Below, in pieces: positions 54,488 through 64,000 of a stretch of 64,000 nt of DNA. The DNA is from Trochalopteron elliotii (Eukaryota > Chordata > Aves > Passeriformes > Leiothrichidae). The position numbers and the translations under genes were made by a program. A model generated the notes under the pieces. The model ran no database searches, had not been told where the DNA came from, and was given only the letters and a program-made list of their open reading frames with translations. Location of the stretch: positions 1,700,301 to 1,764,300 of the forward strand of contig JANPWX010000081.1 of NCBI GenBank assembly GCA_024734555.1. The letters are read 5' to 3'. Position 1 is the first letter of the stretch; each line of letters begins with the position of its first letter.

Positions 54488-57400
54488 CAGGGGGAGTTGA
54501 TTGTTATTATTGCTTTCATGGCCATGTTTTGGAAAAGCTGTGAATTTTCTTGCAGACAGGATACCTACCAGGTTTATTGTATTTCTCTGTTCTTCAAATA
54601 TGATTTGGGGCCACGTTCTGGAATAATCCATACTAGTGGCTCCTTAAGAAAACTGGCAACATATTGTGTCACTAGAGATACTTTCCAGCACATGCTTTTC
54701 GAATGGATTTTCCTGGCACTCTGTGAAAATTCCAGATGCCCTTGCAGAGATGGCACCTGATGCAGAAGACTGTCATAGCCTTTCCTAGAAACCCTGATAT
54801 TTGGCAACATCAGGCCTGTCAGCAGCTGGAACTCTGCTGAACTCAGGCTGTGTGCCATGAACAAATGATCAAATGTGACAGGGCTTCTAGGGAACACACC
54901 CAACAGTGGGCACACCTCAGCCCTTTCTTTAATATCTTTGCATATCTGGCTGTATATATAGCTGGCTAATATACATGGTATACATTATATCATGGATATA
55001 ATTAGATTGAATATAAATAGGTTTTCTTAATACAACATAATTCAGCTTCAATAACAGTAGCCTTCCATTTATATGGTATGGGCACGTCAGAGAGAGAATC
55101 ATCCCTCAAGGATACTTAATGATAATGATGGAACTGAGACAAAAGTAACATTTCTGGGTCTACTGAGAATAACAGGAACATTTACATTAGCAACAGAAAA
55201 AGTGGCTAAAAATAAACTGAGCCACAAATGCATATTGCAAAGAATAGGAAACCCAGCTTCACACCAATCATTTTTTTTTTCCCTTCAGTTTGCCTCCTCT
55301 GGATTTTTGTTTCCAAGGCTATCTTGTCTTTAGTATATGGAAAAAAAAATCCCAAATTTTTGGAGGAATTTGGACACAAATAAAGGATTCATCTTTTTCA
55401 TTTCAAATCCTTGACTAAAGATGTGCGTTCACTTTAGAGAACTTACAGTAAGGTTGTGTTTAACCCATTGCCTTCATCCGTGAGAATTAGAGTGGGGCAT
55501 CCAAGTGTGAGAGCTGAGAAGCCTGCATAGATTGCCTTGTGGCCCTTGAAGAAGGCCTCTCCCTGCATGCCAAGGACATGCACATCTGTCTAAGGTTTTT
55601 GGAGAGGCAGAGATCTGTTTCTGCCTCTCCCTGATGTGGGCAGGTGCTGGGAAGAGCGGCAGCAACAATGCAGTTCTGCCCCACTCCACTCTTTTCCACA
55701 GTCCCCTTCAACTTAGATTTGCATTCACTGTAGGTACAGATAATCTCTAAAAACATGAATAACCTGGTCATCACGAAAACATGCAATCATGTGGTTACTT
55801 ACTAGTTTTCACAACTTTATTCTTCCTCCTGAAGATAAAACTGATGGGAATAATTGTACAGCTTTTGCATGTAAGCACATCGAGTTTACATATAACCTTT
55901 TGAAAAAATTAAGTATGTTCTCATTTCTAGATTTTGCATGCCTTGTTCTTTGGGGCATATATGGGAAGTTGGAAAGCTACCTGCCTTAGTTTCTAGGAAC
56001 ACAGTGAATTTCAGAGACCCGTTTTTTCCTAGCCATTGGGTATTGTGTAAAAGCTGAGGACCCTGAAGAAAACCTTATATGCATCTCAGCAAGACTGGCA
56101 GTCATGGCCTGGGCCGTCCCACCTGTCCTGCTTAAGAGCCTGCCCCAGCTGGGAGGCAACTTCCAGTGGAATTTGTTATTTATGACCATTCTTATTTCAA
56201 AGGACACCCACAGCTTCCACACGAAACACATGGCACTGAGAACACATCCTGCTGCCATGGCACTGATCAGCTTTTTCTTAGCAGGAGCCTGACACAAAAC
56301 ATTCCAATGGAGCACTTTTAAAGAAAAATTCATGTCTCTGTTGAGGACAAAGTAAATCAGTGTCCTCTGAAGTTCAGTGTTTGATTAAGCTGCCTGAAAT
56401 TTTATTCTTCTAAAGTTTAAATCTAAAATAAGACAAAAGTTCACATCTATTAGTTCCTGAAAAGCACAGGTCTAGTTCTATTAAAAGACCCCTAAACACA
56501 GTGGCACCTTACATTTTTCTTCTGCATTAGAGACAAAGATCTGTTTTTCTACACACTCTGTAGCATATGAAGTTTGATTTTATTGGCTTACATTTTTAAA
56601 ACTAAAAACAGCACTTCTAACTTATATTTACAATGGCAATCCAGTACCAATACATTATCACATTTGATTTATTTTGATAGCTAACCAAGCTCATAGCAAA
56701 TCACAAGTGAATACAGTAGGTTGTGGAAGAGAAAATGAAAGTTCAAATGGAAGAAGCAGCAAGTATGATTCAGTAGTTGAAAACCAGTAATACTATTTGC
56801 TATTTTATTTGAGGTTATGGTCTATTTAGCACATCTTACCACAGAGGGGAAGAAAAAAATGCAAACACAAAACCCAGTGTGTTCATGATAAACTCCATGA
56901 TTCTGTCTCCAGTATTAACTGGTCAATATTCTAATACTTCACATTTCATGATGGACTATGTCTGGTTACATGACTTGTAAGTCATATGAAATCCTTTAAA
57001 ATTAATGTCCTTGAGAGCTATAAATTTTATGAACCAAAACTGGGCATTTTAAACAACCTTCCAGTGGTTTTTATGAGACTTTTCTATACCTCATTAAAAA
57101 CCTGGTTTGTGCTTTGACTAACACATATTTTCTTTCCATCTTTTTTCTTTTTTCCCCTATTGCAGTACCTAAAAAATGCCCTCCAAGCTGAAATTATGTA
57201 CTTGTAGTGATTACAGTGGTTAAAACTCTTTTAACAGTTTGCAATTCTATGAAGCTGAATCTTGCCTTACTCACAAATTAGAATATGGCTTTTACTCTTC
57301 ATTTTATCCAAGTCATTAATTCTCAGAATTAAACAACGTTAACTATCACAAACAGTAAACAATTGCTTCTGTGTATTGATTAAACCACAATATGTTACTA

Positions 57401-58978
57401 TGACCTTAATGAGAGCATTTAAACTCATATCCCTAGTGTAATTTTGGGCTAAACTGCTGAATACCAGCATTTCAAAATCTATTTGAGTGTTAAGGCCCAA
57501 GTGATAGATCACAGATGTCTTACCTATTAAGAAAGTGCAATGACACTATATTAAAAACAAGTCTCTTGCTAAATACACTTGCAGTTTTCATGCTTAGAAA
57601 ATATTTCTTTTTGCTTTTCATATATAACTGTCTCTTGTGACAAAATGATAACACATTTGTCATCAATCCATTCCAGGACATCCAGGAAATTGTGAATATA
57701 CAACAGAGCTTCCTCAGCATTTGACTGAAGTGGAACATTTTGGAATTCAATTAAATTTTAAATTAGTAAAAGGCTTTTTCACATTGACATTTTCCATGGT
57801 CTGCATTTATTCTGTTTAAGTCATTTTTAATTAATTTTCTCATATTTTAATATTTTTTCAGGCCATATATTATATATCAAACTCAAAGGACAATCTGCTT
57901 CTTATATCACACATTTCTTTACTTGCTACCAGCTTGGTGATTCCAATGAAGATTTGTGAGAAGAGATAGAATAGATAGCATTAGTTTTTCAACAGTTCAC
58001 AAAGAAAAAACTTTTGCCTGGATGCCTGGTAATTTTGTCCCAGAGTGCCTTGCAGCATTCTTAACACTTCTGCTGCTGATGGAAGAAGAGGATAACCTGA
58101 CTCCCTGAATCAGCAATTTGTTCAATAAGAAAAGGATTATTTTCACAGCTGTTTACTTATTAAGGACTTTATTTCAACACCTGGATATGTTTTTGGTATC
58201 ATGTCTGCAATTAGCAGTGTTAGTATAAGTCTCAAAATTTCCTGTTATAGTCCCAGCAAGCAGAATTTAAGATAATTAAATTTTTATAAGCAAACAGGAA
58301 AGGAATCTCTTTGCTTCATCCCTGTTTCCAGCTGGTGATGGTGAGAGGTAAATTGACTTGTGTCTTCAAAACTCAAAGCAGGTGAAAACAACATTTGTTT
58401 TATTTTTCTTAATACATTCCTGAGGTCTATTCTCATTGAGCATTTCATTACTGCTTTACTTGGATCAGGAATACTATTTCAAAATGTTTCTCCAATGCCT
58501 CCTTCTTATTATGCTTTGGTGCATCTATGGATTTGGCTCAGCGTGCTTGATCTGAATTCCCTTTGGATGGAACTGAACTTCAGTGAAGTCTCCAGGTATT
58601 CACTGAGTGGGAGCTCAGGCTGTGGAACCAGACAAGACTTGGCCTGAAACCTCCTTTTGCTCCCCATGCTTGAAATGTGTGTACCATGGACACAGCATGC
58701 CTAGCACTGTCTGGTGTCCTCACCAGGGCTGTTCACACTACTAAACATGACTAGGGAACAGAAACACAGTCCCTTTTTTTCCTTCTTTGTGCTTACAGAA
58801 TAAAGTTGTTATGAAATGTAAATGCCTGAGAACTTGAACCCTGGAAAAACTTGGTGTCAATCACTCTATGCTAATATACATGTAATGAAACGCAAATGTC
58901 TGTTTATAAAATTAGCTTCACAGGGAATTGCTGAATATCCGTTGACCTGATATTTTCCAAAGATCAAGATTAAAGCAG

Positions 58979-58992
58979 ATATATATATATAT
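58979..58992 (+). repeat. (AT)7 microsatellite
   Basis: Seven uninterrupted AT units. Confidence 0.9.
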
Positions 58993-60961
58993 GGATGTTA
59001 CTTTTCACTTAAATGAACAAGATTACACAAAGTTGATTGGAGAACAGCCATCCTTACCACAGGTTGCATTACTGCCATTAAGATTGTTTTACAATTGGCA
59101 TTTCTTAGAAAATCATTTCATATTCATAGGTTTACCAGACAGGAACAGGAACATACTGACCTCATCTAAATGGATACAGGCTCATGGGAGCACTTCTGAT
59201 GGTTTTATAAAAATGCCAAACAGAATGATTTTAAGGAGAGGAGACCCCATGAACCCTCATGTGATATTTTCAAAAGCACTTGCATGCACTGGTAAGATGA
59301 TGAATGCACTAATAATGTGAGAGAGGAAGTAGGTTGCAGAAGATCTAGCTAGGTCTCTAAGTTAAAGATCAAAAGAATATGTCCTGTTGTTCAGATTTTT
59401 TTAATTTTAAAGCTATCCAAATGTCAGAGACAGAACTATGACCTCTTTGAACTTGTTACCATTCTAATATTGGAGTGTTGGCAACTGAAATATTATGGTT
59501 TAATTCAACAGACAAACAGGTAATTCCAGATAAAACCACATACTTTCTTCCCCTCTCTGCTATTACTTTAAACAAACTTGGCAGGTTAGAATGTCTCCAG
59601 AGAGTAATCCATCCAAAGATCATTCAAGAGCTAAAACGGGAGGAATTCAAAAACAGGCACCATTCTGGGTGCCTATCTCTCTGTTTGAAACTGGAGCATA
59701 ACGTGTAGATTATGCTGACTACTTAGATAACCATAGTTCGGTATGAAAATTCCCATTCTCAGTGTCCATTTAAAATTTTTGTGGTGAATGAAAAAATTCC
59801 CTTAAAAATCTTTCTATCAGTGTTAGCTTCTGCTCTCAAGTGCCATTTTTTTTCTCTTTTTAACTCATTAGGATTGCATGTGTGATGTCACTCCATTGAC
59901 ACAAATGGGCGTTTGAGCAGACTTCTGAGCTCAGGTCAATGCTGTTCACATTAACCACCAGCTTTTCTTCCTTCCCAGCACTGTCCTTGTCTAGAATGAG
60001 CCCAGACTTCATTAATTATACATCATTGTCAGTGCTGTTTTATAATCTTCCTGCTTAGAAATGCTCAGATCAGCTGCTCTCTGATGCTCAGATGGGACCA
60101 GAGTCAATGAAGAAAGAGGGTTTTGTGGGTCATTGGGTAACAGCAGTGACTTGTACAGTATTGTAACCTCAGGGCATTTCCTGACCCTCATTGCTCTGCC
60201 AACTCCTTTGCAGCACCGTGGGTGCCACTGAGAAGGTGAAAAGGTAAAATCAATGTAACTGCCAGTGCCTGGGGCACTGTATTAAATCCTACTGCCCCAC
60301 CTGGAATGTTAAACCTGTGATTACCCGGTGTTTCCATGGGTAGGAATGAAGGTTTCTGTGCTGCTTTAGTACCAGTGTACATTCTCATTCATCACAGAGC
60401 CAAAGGTGAAGAAATCCTCATGGTTAGCCAGTTGAATTTTCCTTGTTTTGAAAGAGGGCTTCATCTAGTCAGTGTATGTAAAAGGCAGTACATCCTTCCC
60501 AAAATTACATCACATTATTTCTGAATATACAGTAATTCCGTTTTTTCATGGAGAAAATGAGTAACTGGTTCACTTCAATTCAGTCTACCCCTCTTTAAAG
60601 TGAGTGTTCAAAACAATTTTTCAAAGCTTTTATATGAGTTCACACATTAATTCAGATCCTTTCAACTGCTATACAGCTACACATTGAATATTTGTCATAA
60701 TAAAAATTAAAATCTCTGAGATTTTAGAAAAACTTGTTTTATTTTCTTAAACTGAAAGTTCCATTTGAAACAAAGGTAGATAGTTATATTGTATTAGTAT
60801 TTCCAGTAGTGGAATTACGAGTATAATTTCTTCTAGTTGTTTATTTTCAAAAAAAATTAGGAAAAAAATCCATACAGGTAGAAAACATTGAACACCATAT
60901 GTTTAATTTACAATAGTCATGCTGTGGTTGCAAAGGAGCATATTCTTAACTTTATTTCCAG

Positions 60962-61016
60962 ATCACAGTATATTCTAAGTTGGAAGGGAAACACAAGGAT
61001 TATCAATTCGAATTTT
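60962..61016 (-). mobile_element. Degraded CR1 LINE 3' fragment
   Basis: ATCACAGTATATTCTAAG then TTGGAAGGGAAACACAAGGA and TTATCAATTCGAA follow the reverse complement of an avian CR1 3' end (ATCACAGAATATTCTGAG, TTGGAAGGGACCCACAAGGA, TCATCGAGTCCAA) with scattered substitutions. Only about 55 bp is recognisable, so it is an old copy. Confidence 0.7.
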
Positions 61017-61559
61017 TCTTGCAATTATGTTCTCAACTTCTGTATGATCAGATTTGTGTGTTTTGGTTGGACTTCTTCAATTTTTTGAGGGGGTTGTTTG
61101 ATTTGTGTTGTTTTGGTTTTCCCTGAGATTTGCTTTAAAACAGTGAAGTGTTTCAGGGCAATCTCAGGTATATCTGAAATAAGTCCTGATGTGTCTCAGG
61201 TGCAGAATGAGTCTGTGCCCAGCCAGAGCTGTCCAGTGCTCTAAATTTCAGAATGCTTATTAGCTAGAATCCACTGCTATACCTAAGCAGGATAAATCTG
61301 TTCTTGGTACATTTATTTTAGCTAGCGACATTTCCAGGTTCAAAGTGAAATGAATTCATGGTAGCCTGAGCTTTATAAATTGTAATAAAAGTAAGGTTAT
61401 GCAACAAGTTTCAAGGCATAGGTATTATGAGAATTTTTCATCACCTGAGCTCTCCCACCCCACTTGTTTTTTTCTTTTAATGGAGACTCATCTACATAGT
61501 TATCTTATCAGGGATCTCACAGCCCAGAGATAATTACATCCAGAACAAACAACAAGCCT

Positions 61560-62770
61560 ACCTTCTCAGTTTGACTCCTCTCCAGCCTGCTGGCCTCAGC
61601 TCTTTAGTTCTTGACACAGCAAATTCTAATCACAAACTTAACTCAGAAGAGCAGCAATTCCTGTTAGTCCCTGCATTTAGTGTGACCTATTTAAGATATC
61701 ATCCTAGCCCTGCTAATCTTGGAAATTCAATCGATAAACCTGGCTTTGCTCTTCCAGGCTCCTGCCCTAACACAACCATTAAATGCAAGTGCAGTGACCT
61801 TCCCCAGCCCTGATATCAATCAAATGCCAAATGCCACTGCTAGCATTGACCTTCATCTTATCTCTGCAGGCTTTGTGGGATCTCTCAGTGAAACACAGTG
61901 GTCAGACTTGATTCTAATTCTAAACCAGATTCTGCTACTGGTATAAAAACAAGATACTGTAATGACCTTGATTAACTCAAGCAATAATCACAAACGTACA
62001 GCTCATTTGATTTGTTATTTTCTGGTCATACCTTCATTTCAGTGGCAGTATCTGGATCTAAAGAAAAAACACAGGTTTTACCTCATGCTAGTTTATTCTC
62101 ATATAGTCAAGCAATTAAGCTAACCCTAGATAAATTCAGCCAGTTTTCCCAAAGACTGTCACTAAATCTGACTCAAATGTAACACTACCTTTAACAAAGT
62201 CAGCAACCCTCTGTTGGCATTTACTCTTACTCAGTACAATAAAATACAATAATTCTTCCTAAAGCCCAATGCCAAGCCTATATTTAACATAGTAGTTTAT
62301 TAGCTCCATCTAACCAGGACCAGAACAAAATGTATCTAAAAGCCCAGCTCTGTGTGCCAGGCAGAATTCATACTTGACATTAATTCTTGTACTTCAAACT
62401 GCACTGAAGGCCTAAACATAACCTTAACAAAGCACTCACCCCTCACAGTCTCAGAATAAATTATATGTTGAATCTTAAAGAATTAATCCAGTTAGTCCTT
62501 CAACCTCTGCTATCCTGAGATCTAACTCTGGGCTAAAGTAATCCCTCCCCTGCATCTTGCAGGATCAGACCAGCCTTTCTTCCTCTCCCAGGGATGATCT
62601 GGAAGTCCTGAAACAGCCCATGATTCACCTTCCTTGTCCCAGGATTGCTCATCACCATTAGACATGCAGCATTTTCAGGCAGAAGCATGGGATTGCTCCA
62701 CACCTAACCACAGCCATAACGAAAACCATTCTAATTCATTCTCTTCCTGAATTCTGTGTAAGATATTTGC
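61560..62770 (+). repeat. G-poor, CTAA-word-rich stretch (possible decayed tandem repeat)
   Basis: The plus strand is short of G and rich in C, T and A. Words such as CTAATC, CTAACC, CTAAAT, TTAACT and CCTAA recur every few tens of bases. I cannot define a unit length, so this may be a very old minisatellite or only a strand-composition bias. Confidence 0.3.
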
Positions 62771-64000
62771 CCATGTCAGCAACAACCTTTATTGATCTTA
62801 GCAGTACCAAGATTTACAGCTGTCTCCACTGTTCTAAATTTTACTGCTGCTCCAGCAGTGGCAGCAGGAATCTCCTGACAGCTCCTGGTCTGACAAAGTG
62901 TCCCAGCTGGGCGTTTTCAGAGAAGTCAGTCACAGTACTAACGTGCAGCTTAATGTTAATTCTTGAGCCAGTGACAGATTCTGCTGTATACTGTCAGGAA
63001 GAGATTAAGACTAGAGTTAGAGGACTGGAGAGCAAGAAGGCACTGGGATATTTATTGCTCACTCCTGTGAGGCTGGGGTAGGAGTTTTTCACAAGTGAAT
63101 GTTTTAAGACACTTTTAGGAATTGATGAGTGTTGGCACTGTAATTTCATTAGGGTTAAGACTAGAAGTAACAGGATTTAAAGAACAAAATGTATCTATAT
63201 CATGACAGATCCACAGAGTCAGGATGTAAATTTTATGTGCTTATAATATCAGTCTTTTCCCTGTGCTCTGACAGGCTCCAGGGGGAAAACCAACTTTCAC
63301 CCTCATAGAGGCAGCAGTCATGAGCACCAGTCTTAACCATAAATTCTAATCCGAATTCTGGTGGATAAAATCCTAGTGTTATCATCAATATCTCCAATTC
63401 TCTATCAGCCCTCAGACTTCATGTTGGTCACAGGGCACAGATGGCCTGGAGGCAGTCATACTGGCATTACAGAATCAAGCAGGTCATTAGATCAGAAACT
63501 TGTGCTTTCAGATTTTCAGTTTCAGAAGAGACACAAGTAGCATTCATAAAGGCAGGAACCAAGCATATTTAATAGAAATATTAGTCAGCTTCATTTAATT
63601 AATCAACAGTAATGTTTGGATTGTCAAATTACAGTCTCACTAATAATGAGTGAACCATTCCTTCCATGAAAAACCTAGCTCCCCCTTGGTTCCTGCAGAA
63701 GTCAAAGAAATGCTGGACTTTTTCATTTTTATATATAGAAGAATGATTATTATTCTTTAGCCAGCCACAGGTATTTCTAGTTAGATAAACTTTTCCCCAT
63801 CGGTTTTCCACTTCTATCTCTTTGTCTGGAAATTTATATAAATAGCTATAGGAACAGCAATCTAACCTCCACAAAGGAAAAAAAAAAAAAGAAAACCACC
63901 TCTAATTTTTCTTTTTGACACATAATCGAGAGCAAGAACCTACACAATTTTCCAATTTACACACAATTATATGTTTATACCTGTTCATCTTCTGAGCCAT

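Larger units (their letters stand above)
52483..64000. other. Intergenic DNA to the end of the window
   Basis: About 11.5 kb without a supportable gene. It holds a (TG)n microsatellite (54,446), a short (AT)n run (58,979), a CR1 remnant (60,962) and a C/T/A-rich, G-poor stretch (about 61,560-62,770). Open frames (largest 115 codons on the minus strand at 55,986-56,333) have no recognisable family. Confidence 0.7.

Noticed and set aside
54425..54631. Frames rich in Thr-His or Cys-Val
   Set aside because: They are translations of the (TG)n microsatellite.
55986..56333. 115-codon minus-strand frame with a hydrophobic stretch, considered as a processed pseudogene of a small mitochondrial membrane protein
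   Set aside because: I could not align it to any such family beyond a short hydrophobic run. There is no poly(A) tail or target duplication.

Overview
The window is vertebrate nuclear DNA, most likely from a bird. It is AT-rich and intron-dominated, with GT-AG exons spread over about 27 kb. It carries CR1 LINE 3' ends of avian type (26,241-26,357 and 60,962-61,016) and several solo long terminal repeats (LTRs) whose ends I recognise from avian endogenous retrovirus families. There are no prokaryotic features. A passerine is plausible from the LTR families but is not proven.

Region 1 (1-about 28,480, + strand) is the 3' part of one gene, IL1RAPL1 (interleukin-1 receptor accessory protein-like 1), a neuronal synaptic organiser. 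Five coding exons are visible: 2090-2222 and 4217-4362 (third immunoglobulin domain), 15218-15361 (juxtamembrane segment, transmembrane helix, cytoplasmic linker), 25063-25233 (first half of the TIR domain) and 26498-27216 (rest of the TIR domain plus the long IL1RAPL-specific C-terminal tail). All junction phases fit, no frame is broken, and the 1,313 coding bases encode about the last 437 residues of a protein that is about 696 residues in mammals. The first six or so coding exons lie upstream of the window. A 3' UTR of about 1.2 kb follows, with two candidate poly(A) signals.

Region 2 (about 28.5-64 kb) has no gene I can support. It holds decayed introns-like AT-rich DNA, simple repeats, CR1 remnants and LTR remnants. 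The LTRs are a roughly 96-bp plus-strand mini-LTR at 29,458, and minus-strand LTRs at 41,592-42,500, 44,763-45,460, 48,018-48,546 and 51,917-52,482. A further degraded minus-strand LTR lies inside an IL1RAPL1 intron at 2,984.

The most interesting observation is a possible intronic polyadenylation isoform. Reading through the donor of the second exon (4,362) gives 38 extra in-frame codons, a stop at 4,476-4,478, and a canonical AATAAA only 31 bases later followed by GT-rich sequence. That transcript would encode a secreted IL1RAPL1 ectodomain without transmembrane or TIR segments, as is known for soluble forms of related IL-1 receptor family members. This is inference and needs RNA data. I found no wholly new system in the window.
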